Positions 46,985 to 57,053 of a stretch of DNA of 64,000 bases are shown here, one piece after another. The notes under the pieces are model-generated. The model did not search any database. It was given only the letters and a program-made list of their open reading frames with translations, and had not been told where the DNA came from. Source of the stretch: Marinobacterium lutimaris (GTDB taxonomy: Bacteria > Pseudomonadota > Gammaproteobacteria > Pseudomonadales > Balneatricaceae); assembly GCF_900108065.1 (NCBI RefSeq), contig NZ_FNVQ01000001.1, forward strand, positions 372,001 to 436,000, given 5' to 3'. How positions within the stretch are numbered: the first letter of the stretch is position 1; each line of letters begins with the position of its first letter. Both the position numbers and the translations under genes were made by a program.

Positions 46985-48718
46985 CTACTTTTCAAAAACA
47001 TAGGTGCCCGGTGCTTTGCACAGCGGAGCATAACCGGCCTCGGTATTGCCCATCTCCGGAGGTGCTACACGCTCGCTGGAATTCTCTGCCAGCCACTCGC
47101 TCCAGGGTTCCCACCAGGAGCCCTCAGAGGCCTCGTTGCGCTCATACCACTGGTCGGCGGATATGTACTTGTCTTCAGGTCTATTCAGCGCCATTCGGTA
47201 GCGACGTCGCGGGTGGCCTGGCTCGCTGACGATGCCTGCGTTGTGGCCGCCACTGGTTAATACGAAGGTGAGATCGGTGTTTACCAGACCGTGCAGTTTG
47301 TAGACGGAGTGCCAGGGCGCCACATGGTCCTTTTCTGTAGCCACCGAGAAGATCGGCACGCGGATGTCACGCAGGGATACCGGGCCGTCATCGACAATAA
47401 AGCGGCCGCTGGCCAGGTCGTTGTGCAGGAACAGCCTGCTCAGGTATTCCGTATGCATTTTGTAAGGCATGCGGGTGGAGTCGGCGTTCCAGGCCATCAG
47501 GTCATTCACTGGCGGGCGTTCGCCCAGCCAGTATTCACTGACCATGCGTGACCAGAGCAGGTCATAGGATCGCAGCAGGGTAAAGGCGCCGGACATCTGG
47601 GTGGTGTCGAGGTAGCCGCGATCCCACATGATATCTTCCATATAGCTGAGCTGACTCTCGTCGATAAACAGCATCAGCTCGCCCGCCTCGGTGAAGTCGG
47701 TCTGCGCGGTAAACAGCGACAGGGTTTTCAGCCGGTTGTCCTCGTCCCTGGCGAGGGCCGCGGCGGTTGTCGCGAGGAGTGTGCCGCCAAGGCAATAGCC
47801 TACCGCGTGGATCTGGCGCTCGGGAACGATAGCGTTGATCGCCTTTAGCGCGTCGCGTACACCCCGGTTGATATAGTCTTTCATCGCCATGTCGCGGTCG
47901 CTGGCATCCGGGTTATGCCAGGAGATCATAAACACCGTGTGCCCCTTCTCAACCAGGTAGCGCACCATTGAATTGTGTTCCGACAGGTCGAGGATGTAGT
48001 ACTTCATGATCCAGGCGGGAATGATCAGCACAGGCTCGGCATGCACCTGCTCCGTCTTCGGGCTGTACTGGATCAGCTCGATCAGACGGTTGCGATAGAT
48101 CACCTGGCCTTCGGTGGTCGCCAGGTTTTCCCCGGCGCAGAATCCCTCACAGGCAGGGCCGCTGCCTGTGGTGTAGTTCTGCACATCTTCCAGCAGGTTT
48201 TCCATCCCTTTAAGCAGATTCATGCCGCCGCTTTGAATGGTGCGGTCGATGATCTTCGGATTGGTCAAAGGGAAGTTGGTCGGGGAAAACATGTCCAGCC
48301 ACTGACGTGCCGCAAACGACACCACGTTTTCGTGATGCCGTGAGACCCCGGGGATGCCGGTCGTTGCGTAGTGCCACCATTGCTCACGCATCAGGAAGCC
48401 CTGGGCGATGACGTTAAACGGGAACTTGCCCCAGGCGGGGTCGTTAAAACGGCGGTCCTGCTGCAGAGGTTTGATCAGTGGTGGTGTAGCAGGATCTGTC
48501 GCCGCCCGGGCGCTCCAGACCGAGTAGGCGAAATGCTTGCGGGTGAGGTTCTCGGTCAGTTCGCCAAACTTGCCCGGTGAGTGCAGCAGGTGGATCAACC
48601 AATCCATATAGGCCAGTGACAGAGAGGCAGGGGAGATGCCCTGGGTGATCCTGCCCTCGAAAGCGTGAATGGCGCGGTCGATGTTGCTTTTCAGCTCATT
48701 GAACACTGGCGTTTCCAT
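46985..48718 (-). CDS. phaC: Class I polyhydroxyalkanoate synthase
   Basis: 577 residues. It polymerises hydroxyacyl-CoA into PHA storage granules. The lipase-like box GYCLGG has the catalytic Cys at residue 309, with the Asp and the His of SGGHNAGI further on, and W-rich conserved segments LIIPAWIMKYYILDLSEHNS. The length and the N-terminal SLSPASLSLAYMDWLIHLLH-like element fit class I enzymes. No phaA, phaB or phasin gene is adjacent. Confidence 0.94.
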   Translation of the reverse strand: METPVFNELKSNIDRAIHAFEGRITQGISPASLSLAYMDWLIHLLHSPGKFGELTENLTRKHFAYSVWSARAATDPATPPLIKPLQQDRRFNDPAWGKFPFNVIAQGFLMREQWWHYATTGIPGVSRHHENVVSFAARQWLDMFSPTNFPLTNPKIIDRTIQSGGMNLLKGMENLLEDVQNYTTGSGPACEGFCAGENLATTEGQVIYRNRLIELIQYSPKTEQVHAEPVLIIPAWIMKYYILDLSEHNSMVRYLVEKGHTVFMISWHNPDASDRDMAMKDYINRGVRDALKAINAIVPERQIHAVGYCLGGTLLATTAAALARDEDNRLKTLSLFTAQTDFTEAGELMLFIDESQLSYMEDIMWDRGYLDTTQMSGAFTLLRSYDLLWSRMVSEYWLGERPPVNDLMAWNADSTRMPYKMHTEYLSRLFLHNDLASGRFIVDDGPVSLRDIRVPIFSVATEKDHVAPWHSVYKLHGLVNTDLTFVLTSGGHNAGIVSEPGHPRRRYRMALNRPEDKYISADQWYERNEASEGSWWEPWSEWLAENSSERVAPPEMGNTEAGYAPLCKAPGTYVFEK

Positions 48719-49116
48719 GCTGAACTCCTATCGTGACGGATATCTGCCGAATGGCGCAGGGCTTCACAGTTTCTGATTCTGGCCCGTGTTCCTCACGGGC
48801 TCTGCTCATCCTGATTGCAGATCGTGAATGCGGCAATTGCCTCTGTCAGTGTCCTGACTTTTAGTGACGCTTTTATTGTCCTGGCTCCAGCAAGTGGGTC
48901 AGGCGGTCGATCTGTGTCTTTTGCTGCACCTGCACAAGACATAGAATGTAGACTGTTCTAGAGTCAAACGAAACAGGCTGTTTGCATCCTGAAGTGCAGG
49001 GAAGGCTCGTAACGGGCAGGAAGCGTGATCGACGCCTGCGCCGGCCAGTTCATCTGCTGCCTGTCAGGGGCTTTGCTCTCAAGGTCAATCTCAAGGTCAA
49101 TTTCAGGGTCTGCTGC
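48719..49116. other. Divergent region between phaC and the acyl-CoA synthetase gene
   Basis: No gene is supported. The downstream gene's frame stays open back to 48982, but that part lacks family similarity. The stretch 49079-49108 has a short tandem repeat of CAAGGTCAAT(C/T)T units. I see no clear promoter. Confidence 0.5.
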
Positions 49117-51852
49117 GTGTCTACACGATATCTGAAGCGCTTCTTCAAACCCCGTTCCATCGCTGTATTTGGTGCCTCTGAGCGCGAAGACAGTATGGGC
49201 GGTATCGTCTTGCGAAATCTAATCGACAGCGGCTTTGAAGGCCGGCTGATGGCGGTCAACTCCAAGGGCTATGAGCAGGTCAACGGTATCGCCTGTTACT
49301 CGGGTGTGGCCGAATTGCCGGAGATGCCCGACCTGGCCATTATCTGTTCACCGCCCGAGGCGGTGGCGGGGATCATCCGCAAGCTTGGCGCCAATATGGT
49401 CAAGGCGGCGATGATCCTGACGGGGGGCTTGTCCTTGCACCAGAGCAGCCATGCTCGCTCTCTGCGTGAAGAGGTCCGGGAGGCTGCCGGGCCTTACGGT
49501 ATTCGCATCCTGGGGCCCGACTGCATGGGTATGCTGGTGCCTGGCTCGAAGATGAACGCCAGTTATTCCCATATCAATATTCTCAAGGGCAAGGTTGCCT
49601 ACGTGGGCCAGTCGGGTCTGTTGGGCACGGCGATGATCGATTGGGCTAACGGCCAGGAGATCGGTTTCTCCCACTTTCTGACCCTGGGGGATGGCGTCGA
49701 TGTGGATCTGCCGTCGATCATCGATTACCTGGCTCGTGATCCCTGGACCCACGCCATTCTGGTGCAGATGGACCGGGTGATCGGCGATGCCCGCAGCTTT
49801 GTCTCCGCGCTGCGCTCTGCGTCGCGCAACAAGCTTGTGCTGGTGCTCAAATCCAATCTGGTGCTGCAGGAGGATGCGCCGAAGCTGCGCACTCCTGGCA
49901 TCCCCGATTCCGACGTGGTCTATGACGCGGCGCTTCGCCGTGCCGGTGCGGTACGCGTAGAGAGCGCGGATGAACTGTTCAATGCGCTGGAAACCCTGTC
50001 GCGGATGAAGCCCATGCGTGGCGAGCGGCTGGCGCTGCTCTGCAACGGTATGGGGCCGAATGCACTGGCAACCGACCGACTGCTGAAAAATGGTGGGCAG
50101 TTGGCGCGGCTGTCCGAGGAGACCGAGCAGCAACTGACCGAGCTGTTGCCGCCGGAGGCGCGGGTCTCGAATCCCGTAGACCTGAATGCTGACGCCAATC
50201 CTGAGCGCTTTGCCGAGGTCACGCGGCTGCTGACCAAGGATCCCAACGTGGATGCGGTACTGGTGATCCATGCGCCGACGCGCCTCGCCGATAGTGTGAA
50301 GACCGCCGAGCAGGTGATCAGTATCGCCCGCAAAACCCCGCGCAATGTACTGACCTGCTGGATGGGGCGTTACTCCGCCATCGCCGCACGCAACGCCTGT
50401 AACGCTGCCGGCATCGCCACCTTTCTGACGCCGGAAGAGGCGATCAACGCCTTCCTGCACATGGTCGACTACCACCGGAATCAGCGGGTTATGCGTCAGA
50501 CTCCGGCTCCGTTCCTGGGCCAGCTGGTGCCGGGCAGGGAGCAGGCGGCGGCGCTGATCGATGCTGTTCCTCGCGACGAGCGTGATTATCTCACTCATGC
50601 CGAAGTCAGCACGCTGCTCAACCTTTATGAGATCCCCACTTCGCGCACCCGCTATGCCGAGGATATTCCGGGCGTGGTGGACTGCGCCCGGCAGATGGGT
50701 GGCTCGGTGGCGGTCAAGGCGCTGCATAGCTCCAACGTTTACCCGTTCAGCTACGACGAAACCGGGCATCAGCGCTGGCACGACCTGGCGCTGGATCTTT
50801 ATTCCATCAGTGAGGTGCGCCACTCCACGACCAAGCTTGCCTACCGGGTGAACGAGCTTTACGGCAACGAGCAGCTGTTCGGCTATGCGGTGCAGCAGAT
50901 GAAGCGTGGCTTCCAGTCGATGCAGATCAACGTCGGTTTTACCCGCGACCCGGTGTTCGGGCCGCTGATGATTTTCGGCGTGGGCGGGTACACGGTGGAC
51001 GTACTGGCCGATCGCAACGTGATGTTGCCGCCGCTGAACCTGGCGCTGGCGAAGGAGATGGTCCGCTCTTCTCGTATCTATCGCATCATTGCCGAAAACA
51101 GTTACCAGGTTGAGCGTGATGTGGAGCAGATCAGCGGTCTACTGGTCAGCCTGTCCGAGATGCTGGTGGATATACCGCAGCTCAAGGCGCTGGAGATAAA
51201 CCCGCTGCTGCTCAACAAGCGTGGGCTGTTGGCGGTGGACTATTCCGCTACGGTGGATGAGCCGGGACGCCTCTCCATCAGCCCTTACCCTGAGCACCTG
51301 ACCGAGCAGATTACCCTCAAGCGCTCGGGGCGGCCCGCGATCTTGCGTGCTGTGCGTGGCGAGGATGAACCTGCGCACCTGGAGTTTTACAACCAGTTAA
51401 GCCCGGAATCGATCCGTCTGCGTTACTTCTACAGTCGCGGCGTGCCGACCCATGATGAGCTGGCCAACTGGACGCAGATCGATTACGACCGGGAGATGGC
51501 CTTTATCGTTTCCGCGCCGCGCCTGGACGGCAAGGGCTATGAGACGCTGGGCGTGGTCCGGGCGGTGACCGATGCCGATAACGTCCGGGCCGAGTTTTCG
51601 GTAGTGATCCGCGATGATCTGCAGGGCGAGGGGTTGGGTATTATCCTGATGTCCAAGACCATCGATTACTGCCGTTCTCGAGGAACGCTGGAGCTGTCTG
51701 GCTCGACCCTGGCCAGTAATAAAGGGATGCAGGCACTGGCACGCAAGCTGGGCTTCGATATCAGCTACAACGCCGAAGAGGAGGTGGTCGAGATGAAGAT
51801 GCAGCTTAACGAACCCACCGAAGACTGGCAGATCTACCGTTTGCAGCAGTAA
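49117..51852 (+). CDS. ADP-forming acyl-CoA synthetase fused to GNAT acetyltransferase (Pat type)
   Basis: 911 residues from GTG 49117 with AGGG upstream. The N-terminal CoA-binding Rossmann domain is RYLKRFFKPRSIAVFGASER. The succinyl-CoA-ligase-like domains and an ATP-grasp domain (about residues 480-690) follow, then a C-terminal GNAT domain (about 740-900) with LQGEGLGIILMSKTIDYC. This is the architecture of Salmonella Pat/PatZ, the lysine acetyltransferase that acetylates and inactivates acetyl-CoA synthetase and other central enzymes. A metabolic ligase activity is less likely but not excluded. It is adjacent to phaC, an acetyl-CoA-linked pathway. Confidence 0.9.
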   Translation: MSTRYLKRFFKPRSIAVFGASEREDSMGGIVLRNLIDSGFEGRLMAVNSKGYEQVNGIACYSGVAELPEMPDLAIICSPPEAVAGIIRKLGANMVKAAMILTGGLSLHQSSHARSLREEVREAAGPYGIRILGPDCMGMLVPGSKMNASYSHINILKGKVAYVGQSGLLGTAMIDWANGQEIGFSHFLTLGDGVDVDLPSIIDYLARDPWTHAILVQMDRVIGDARSFVSALRSASRNKLVLVLKSNLVLQEDAPKLRTPGIPDSDVVYDAALRRAGAVRVESADELFNALETLSRMKPMRGERLALLCNGMGPNALATDRLLKNGGQLARLSEETEQQLTELLPPEARVSNPVDLNADANPERFAEVTRLLTKDPNVDAVLVIHAPTRLADSVKTAEQVISIARKTPRNVLTCWMGRYSAIAARNACNAAGIATFLTPEEAINAFLHMVDYHRNQRVMRQTPAPFLGQLVPGREQAAALIDAVPRDERDYLTHAEVSTLLNLYEIPTSRTRYAEDIPGVVDCARQMGGSVAVKALHSSNVYPFSYDETGHQRWHDLALDLYSISEVRHSTTKLAYRVNELYGNEQLFGYAVQQMKRGFQSMQINVGFTRDPVFGPLMIFGVGGYTVDVLADRNVMLPPLNLALAKEMVRSSRIYRIIAENSYQVERDVEQISGLLVSLSEMLVDIPQLKALEINPLLLNKRGLLAVDYSATVDEPGRLSISPYPEHLTEQITLKRSGRPAILRAVRGEDEPAHLEFYNQLSPESIRLRYFYSRGVPTHDELANWTQIDYDREMAFIVSAPRLDGKGYETLGVVRAVTDADNVRAEFSVVIRDDLQGEGLGIILMSKTIDYCRSRGTLELSGSTLASNKGMQALARKLGFDISYNAEEEVVEMKMQLNEPTEDWQIYRLQQ

Positions 51853-51901
51853 CCGCTGCGCATTACCATAGCGCGCCTGATCATTCAGTCAGGATCGCGC
51901 T

Positions 51902-52606
51902 ATGGCTTCCCGCCCCGATAGTTTTCAATCCAGTCCCGCGCCCGGCCCTCAGTCCAGCTCTGCACTGCGCCTGTCGCTGCCGGTGATGTTTGGTTACATA
52001 CCCCTGGGTATCGCCTTTGGGGTGCTTTTTTCCGACCTGGGTTATCACTGGCTCTGGGCCACCGCCATGGGGCTGTTTATCTATGCCGGCGCCGCCCAGT
52101 TTCTCGCCGTTGGCCTGATCGCCAACCACGCCGGTCTGTTCGAGGTATTTGTAGCGATCCTGCTGCTCAATGCCCGTCATCTGGTTTATGGCTTGTCGCT
52201 GATCTCGACGCTGGATCTCAAGGGCTGGCGTCGCTGGTATTTGATTTTTGCGCTGACGGACGAGACCTATTCGCTGCTCAGCATCACCCGGTCAGGCTCT
52301 CAAAACACACTGCAGCTGCGTATTGCGGCGTTAAACCAGGGTTACTGGGTGTTTGGCTGTACGCTTGGGGCCTGGCTGGGCAGTCGCCTGGATCTGCCGA
52401 CGCAGGGGGCGGAGTTCGCGCTGCCTGCGCTGTTTACGGTGTTGGCCATTGAGCAATATCGAGCCGTACGGCGCCCGCTGCTGTTTCTGGCGGCTCTGGC
52501 CGTGGCGGGCCTGGCTCTAATGATCAGCGCGGATAATATGCTGATGATCGCGATTCTGTTGGCAGTGTCTTTGTTGTTGATGGCGCGGGGAAGGGAAGCA
52601 AGTTAA
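51902..52606 (+). CDS. azlC: AzlC family branched-chain amino acid exporter subunit
   Basis: 234 residues, polytopic. The AzlC signature LPVMFGYIPLGIAFGVLFSD is at the N-terminus, followed by FIYAGAAQFLAVGLI and NARHLVYGLSL. With AzlD it forms an exporter for branched-chain amino acids or analogues. The start of azlD shares its last base, so the two subunits are coupled. Confidence 0.93.
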   Translation: MASRPDSFQSSPAPGPQSSSALRLSLPVMFGYIPLGIAFGVLFSDLGYHWLWATAMGLFIYAGAAQFLAVGLIANHAGLFEVFVAILLLNARHLVYGLSLISTLDLKGWRRWYLIFALTDETYSLLSITRSGSQNTLQLRIAALNQGYWVFGCTLGAWLGSRLDLPTQGAEFALPALFTVLAIEQYRAVRRPLLFLAALAVAGLALMISADNMLMIAILLAVSLLLMARGREAS

Positions 52607-52938
52607 TGGCAGACGGTTATCTTATAGCGTTTATCGCATTGGCCACGCTGGCCACTTTTCTGACCCGGGCGCTGCCTTTTCTACTGCTGTCTAAGCAGGC
52701 GGACCACCCGCTTCTGGCTTTTCTTGGACGTTATTTGCCGCCAGTGCTGATGGTCCTGCTTGTGGTTTATGCGCTGAGAACGCCTTTGGTTGAAGGTGAC
52801 GGACTGGTTCAGTCGCTGGTTGCGCTGACCGTAGTCACTGCGCTGCACCTGCTGGCGCGTAACGCGTTGATCAGTATTCTCGGCGGAACGTTCTGCTACA
52901 TGTTGCTGGTGCAGTCGCTTATGCCTCTGGGAGGCTAG
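52606..52938 (+). CDS. azlD: AzlD family exporter subunit
   Basis: 110 residues with three to four hydrophobic helices and the family motif TFLTRALPFLLL near the N-terminus. It starts on the last base of the azlC stop codon (TAATG), the normal azlCD arrangement. It converges with the ArsR gene. Confidence 0.93.
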   Translation: MADGYLIAFIALATLATFLTRALPFLLLSKQADHPLLAFLGRYLPPVLMVLLVVYALRTPLVEGDGLVQSLVALTVVTALHLLARNALISILGGTFCYMLLVQSLMPLGG

Positions 52939-52959
52939 CAGTCGCGCTGTAACCCTTGA

Positions 52960-53310
52960 TTACAGGGTTTCTGGGCAAAACATTTCGTGCAGCGTGCGGA
53001 TAATCCGTTTTGCGGTGTCGCCTTCCAGCGAGTAGTAGATGGTCTGTGACGCGCGGCGGGTCTTGACCAGTTCATCTTTACGCAGCACGGCGAGATGTTG
53101 GGACAGGGCGCTCTGGCTCAGGTCCAGGCGGCTGTTCAACTCGCTGACTGATAGCTCCTGGCCATCGAGATGGCAGAGAATCAGCAAGCGGCTGTCATTG
53201 CCCAATGCTCGCATAAGTTTTGCAGCGCGGCCGGCATTTTCCTTCATCAGGGCCAGCATCTCACTGCTGTCCGCTTGCTCGTCTGCGGGCTGTTTGTTTG
53301 CTTGGCTCAC
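52960..53310 (-). CDS. ArsR/SmtB-family transcriptional regulator
   Basis: 116 residues from GTG 53310, chosen because ACGGAGA lies just upstream. The winged-helix core is ALGNDSRLLILCHLDGQEL, followed by LDLSQSALSQHLAVLRKDEL. Only one Cys pair is present (in the core CHL and FCPET), so metal, persulfide or other sensing cannot be decided. Its neighbours are azlCD (convergent) and a GGDEF gene upstream on the same strand, so its target is not evident from context. Confidence 0.88.
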   Translation of the reverse strand: MSQANKQPADEQADSSEMLALMKENAGRAAKLMRALGNDSRLLILCHLDGQELSVSELNSRLDLSQSALSQHLAVLRKDELVKTRRASQTIYYSLEGDTAKRIIRTLHEMFCPETL

Positions 53311-53634
53311 GAGTTTATCTCCGTAATTCGAGTCGAGGCTTCTCTTGGATTTTGCAGCTGCAGGATGAAGGGGAATCCTGTAAAGCTGCATGAAAACCTG
53401 AACGATAATGATTCCCGATTATACAACAATCGACTTTTCACTCATACCGGCGACTGATAACTATTTAAGCATTATTGATTTCTAATATAGATTAAATATC
53501 AGTGCCTTCCAGTGGATGTTCACCTGTATTGTCGCGCGAATACCCCGCTATTCAGCGCGCAGGAGACAGGCTTCAAACCAGCAAAGCCTGCAACAATTGC
53601 GCGGCTCTACTTCATCTATGACCGGATTTTTCTG
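53311..53634. other. Gap between ArsR gene and GGDEF gene
   Basis: No gene. AT-rich near the middle (53400-53500), with a half Fur-box-like GATAATGAT at 53403-53411 and no second half. It probably contains the ArsR promoter. No intrinsic terminator of the upstream GGDEF gene was identified. Confidence 0.5.
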
Positions 53635-54909
53635 TTATCTATCCTTAACGCGGCGTTGTCTGCGAGGGTCGTTGATACCCTCGGTGATGACGCGGTTGCG
53701 ACCGGCTCCCTTGGCTTTGTAGAGCGCCTTGTCCGCGCGCTTGATCACGCTGTCGGGCTTTTCATCCGCCAAGCGCCAGGCGACACCGATGCTAATACTG
53801 ACCTTTACCTGCTCGGTGGCAGCACCGGTTTCCTCACGTGTCTTGCGTCCTCTGCGGTCGTTGCGCGGACGCTGCGGCGCGCGCACCTTCATGGGATAGT
53901 CCGCGACGCGCTGGCGCACGGTATCCAGGGCCGAAACGACCTCCTCCTCACGCTGGCCCCTGAATACGATGGTGAACTCCTCGCCGCCATAGCGGAAAAG
54001 GGAACCGCCGGCTGTCACCTTGTTAAGCTGCGCCGCGACCATACGCAGAACCTGGTCGCCGACATCATGGCCGTAGGTGTCGTTGAACTGCTTGAAGTGA
54101 TCGATATCCAGCATGGCGATACTGTAATGACGACCGAGATTGCTCAGATGATGCTCCAGCGCGCGGCGGGCCGGGACGCCGGTCAGGGTGTCGACAAAGG
54201 CCATGGCGTAGATGTGCATAACGACCGCGCAGACACAAAGAAGCCCTGCGCTTGCCAGGAACAGCATGCCAAGCAGGGGCTCCTTCATTGTGTGCAGCGC
54301 CAGCAGCTGGGCGAGCAGGCTGCCGAACATGGCAACTTCGTCAATGGTGCGGCGGGTCAGTGTCAGCACCAGGTAGAGCGCCAGTATCGGCAGGGATAAC
54401 CAGAAGATTGCGCGCGTCAGCATGGAGTGCTCGGCTACCACTTCCAGAAACGCGCTGGGTAGTCTTGGCAGCCACAGGGCCAGTTGTTGCGGATATTGCC
54501 AGGCAAGCAGCAGCAGACCGAAGGGGAGCAGTAATCCGCCCCATTGCAGAAGCCCGCGGCGGCTGAGAATAGCGCTGTCTCGCGGTATCAGTAACCAGGC
54601 ATAAACCAGTGGTAGTAGCAGGCTGATGCCGCTGAACAGAACATAGGCGTCCGGGTTGTCGAGGCCTCGGTCGCTGGCGGCTCCGAGTAGCAGGGCGCTG
54701 CAGCCAAGGGCGACGGACGCCAGCGCTATGCGGCCGCGTTTGAAACCGCTGGCCAGAAGCAGAGCGCATAACGCCATCAGCAGGGGAAGGCCTTCGAGCA
54801 GGCGTTCCTGTACCGGATCTGCCCGCTGGGCAAGTGGATAGATTACCCAGGGCAGGGCGATCAGCAGCAGCGGCAGCAATAGGCGAAGGTAGCGGAACAC
54901 CGGAGTCAT
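53635..54909 (-). CDS. Membrane diguanylate cyclase (GGDEF)
   Basis: 424 residues from ATG 54909, with GAGGAAT upstream. About eight hydrophobic segments fill the first 250 residues. The GGDEF domain follows with DTLTGVPARRALE, DIDHFKQFNDTYGHDVGD and the intact FRYGGEEF active site. An Arg-rich insertion (RAPQRPRNDRRGRKTREE) interrupts the domain before the conserved ISIGVAW strand. It is a probable active cyclase with a multi-pass membrane sensor of unknown ligand. Confidence 0.9.
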   Translation of the reverse strand: MTPVFRYLRLLLPLLLIALPWVIYPLAQRADPVQERLLEGLPLLMALCALLLASGFKRGRIALASVALGCSALLLGAASDRGLDNPDAYVLFSGISLLLPLVYAWLLIPRDSAILSRRGLLQWGGLLLPFGLLLLAWQYPQQLALWLPRLPSAFLEVVAEHSMLTRAIFWLSLPILALYLVLTLTRRTIDEVAMFGSLLAQLLALHTMKEPLLGMLFLASAGLLCVCAVVMHIYAMAFVDTLTGVPARRALEHHLSNLGRHYSIAMLDIDHFKQFNDTYGHDVGDQVLRMVAAQLNKVTAGGSLFRYGGEEFTIVFRGQREEEVVSALDTVRQRVADYPMKVRAPQRPRNDRRGRKTREETGAATEQVKVSISIGVAWRLADEKPDSVIKRADKALYKAKGAGRNRVITEGINDPRRQRRVKDR

Positions 54910-55132
54910 ATTCCTCGGAGCGGTATGGGAGGATTGTAGCACGACGGCGACAACTACATAGATTCTCCATCATGGCGGGTGTAGTGGAAGTAGCGGATTC
55001 AACGATTCATTGTTTGAGCTCACTCCCCCTCGGATCTTTGCTGAGTTCAGGGGCGAGAAAATTGCCAGCGGGCGCTATGCTTAAATCGGCAGGCGGGCCT
55101 GCCTGGTCGGCGCGAAGAAAAGGAGAGAGTTG

Positions 55133-56038
55133 ATGTTCAGCAAGCTGCTGGTCGATATAGACGAACAGAGGGAGCATCTCGAAATGCTCGAGAAGGCCGT
55201 CAGGTTAAGTGGCAAAGAGGGGCATCTTGAACTTTTCTGTTGTGCCTACCAGCCCTTTATAAAGGGCGCCGGCGTCTTCAGCGAAGAGGCAGAGAAGCGT
55301 TCCCGTCACGCTTATATGGTGCAATGTGAAGGACGTCTCGATCATCTGGCCGAGCGCATACGTATCGACCCCCAGCGCATAGGGACCGATATCGCCTGGG
55401 ATGACGACGGTGCCCATGCTCTGCTGCGTAAGCGCGAGCGCTTCGGGGCGGATCTGGTGATCTATCCGGTTGCGCCTCAATCCACACTATTACATCACCT
55501 GCTGGCGCCCGAGGACTGGAAGATATTACGAGAGTGTCCGGTGCCTTTGCTGATCAGTCGTGACAGGGTCTGGCCAACTCATCCACGAATAGCCGTCGCC
55601 ATAGACCCGTTTCATAGCCGCAATGAGCCTGCATCGCTGGACGCGAAATTAATGCAGATAGCGGAAGCTCTGTCGCTGGAGCTGGAGGCCGAGCTGCACG
55701 TACTGCATACCTACACCACACTGCCGGAGAGCGCTGTATTTGATGAACACCAGGTAACGGACTTCGGCTATCTGCAGAAGAAAGTGGTCGAGGAGCATCA
55801 GCAGCGGATGGCGACCTTGCTGGCGCCCTGGAGCGATATGGCTGGCGCCCCGGAGGTTCATCTGCTGGAGGGGGAGCTACATCAGTTGGTGCCGCAGTTC
55901 TGCAAGGAGCAGGATGTGGATCTGCTGATTATGGGCAGTGTGCCGAGAGGTGCGCTCGAGCGCCTGCTGTTGGGCAGCAGCGCCGAGCGTATCCTGGACC
56001 GGGTCAGCTGTGATCTGATGGTGATCAAGCCGGACTGA
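55133..56038 (+). CDS. Tandem universal stress protein (UspE-like)
   Basis: 301 residues from ATG 55133 (AGGAGAG at 55121-55127; a TTG at 55130 is less well placed). Two Usp domains in tandem are typical of UspE. The second has the nucleotide-loop pattern MGSVPRGALERLLLGSSAER. The first is more divergent. It is a cytosolic stress-linked protein without a known enzymatic reaction. It converges with xthA, five bases apart. Confidence 0.87.
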   Translation: MFSKLLVDIDEQREHLEMLEKAVRLSGKEGHLELFCCAYQPFIKGAGVFSEEAEKRSRHAYMVQCEGRLDHLAERIRIDPQRIGTDIAWDDDGAHALLRKRERFGADLVIYPVAPQSTLLHHLLAPEDWKILRECPVPLLISRDRVWPTHPRIAVAIDPFHSRNEPASLDAKLMQIAEALSLELEAELHVLHTYTTLPESAVFDEHQVTDFGYLQKKVVEEHQQRMATLLAPWSDMAGAPEVHLLEGELHQLVPQFCKEQDVDLLIMGSVPRGALERLLLGSSAERILDRVSCDLMVIKPD

Positions 56039-56043
56039 GCTGC

Positions 56044-56862
56044 TTAGAAGTCGAAGTCTGCCCACACCGGCGCATGGTCAGACGGCTTTTCCATACCGCG
56101 GATCTCATAATCGATCCCCGCTTCCTGGCAGCTGTTCAGCATCGCAGGCGTTGCCATGATCGCATCGATACGCAGGCCACGCTTGGGATCATCGTCAAAA
56201 CCGCGGCTGCGGTAGTCAAACCAGCTGAACAGATCGTCCCGTTGCGGGTGGCAGTGGCGGTAAGTGTCGGCCAGGCCCCAGTCATACAGGCGCTGCAGCC
56301 ATTCGCGCTCTTCCGGCTGAAAACTTGTCTTACCGGTTTTAAGCCAGCGCTTGCGGTTTTGCTCACCGATACCGATATCGATATCTGCCGGCGAGATATT
56401 CAGATCTCCCATCACGACCAGGGGCTGGGTCGGGTCGCAATGCTCAGTCAGGTGGGTCAGGAGATCGGCATAGAAACGACGCTTGGCCGGAAACTTGGTT
56501 TCATGGGCGATGTTCTCTCCCTGAGGGAAGTAACCGTTGATGACGGTAAAGCGGTTGCCCGCCTCGCTCTCATACTCCCCGATGATCAGGCGACGCTGGG
56601 CGCCGTCCTCGTCAGAGATAAAGCCTTTCTGTACCGATAGCGGCGGTTTCTTGGATACCAGGCAAACGCCGTAATGGGTTTTCTGGCCGAAATACTCCAC
56701 GTGGTAACCCAGTGACTCGATCATATCGACCGGAAACTGATCGTCAGCCACTTTGCTTTCCTGAATACCGATCACGTCCGGTGAGTGGCGCTCGATCAGC
56801 GCTTCCAGCTGATGCTGGCGGGCGCGAATACCGTTGACGTTGAATGAGACTAATTTGGTCAC
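56044..56862 (-). CDS. xthA: Exodeoxyribonuclease III
   Basis: 272 residues from GTG 56862 (GGGAG upstream), giving the family start [20 protein letters not shown]. This AP endonuclease / 3'-5' exonuclease works in base-excision repair. Catalytic motifs [29 protein letters not shown]-like GLRID and [10 protein letters not shown] are all present. The frame runs 39 codons further upstream, but these lack similarity. It diverges from gorA. Confidence 0.94.
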   Translation of the reverse strand: MTKLVSFNVNGIRARQHQLEALIERHSPDVIGIQESKVADDQFPVDMIESLGYHVEYFGQKTHYGVCLVSKKPPLSVQKGFISDEDGAQRRLIIGEYESEAGNRFTVINGYFPQGENIAHETKFPAKRRFYADLLTHLTEHCDPTQPLVVMGDLNISPADIDIGIGEQNRKRWLKTGKTSFQPEEREWLQRLYDWGLADTYRHCHPQRDDLFSWFDYRSRGFDDDPKRGLRIDAIMATPAMLNSCQEAGIDYEIRGMEKPSDHAPVWADFDF

Positions 56863-57053
56863 TGCGGATCTCCCTTGGATCGAGGCTGACGTGGAAGCGG
56901 TGGATACTAACAAAATTGTGGCGCCGGGGCGGCTAATGGGTTGATAGATTATGTTTATCTGCTGTGTTTGTCCGTTCAATTGGCCTCTATGGGGTGAACC
57001 GGTTAAGGTTGCGCAATTGGATGGAAACTATCAGCGAATCGGGAGTAACGAGC

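Noticed and set aside
49079-49108. Tandem repeat of CAAGGTCAAT-type units as a CRISPR or regulatory array
   Set aside because: Only two full units and one partial unit, 12 nt each, without spacers. Too short to be meaningful on its own.
49348-50823. Long minus-strand open frame opposite the acyl-CoA synthetase gene
   Set aside because: Overlaps a conserved multi-domain protein fully and shows no domain of its own.
53403-53421. Fur box upstream of the ArsR gene
   Set aside because: Only the left half (GATAATGAT) matches. The right half does not show the required symmetry.
53512-54399. Plus-strand frame of 295 codons opposite the GGDEF gene
   Set aside because: Antisense to a GGDEF protein with clear catalytic motifs. 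No ribosome site or domain.
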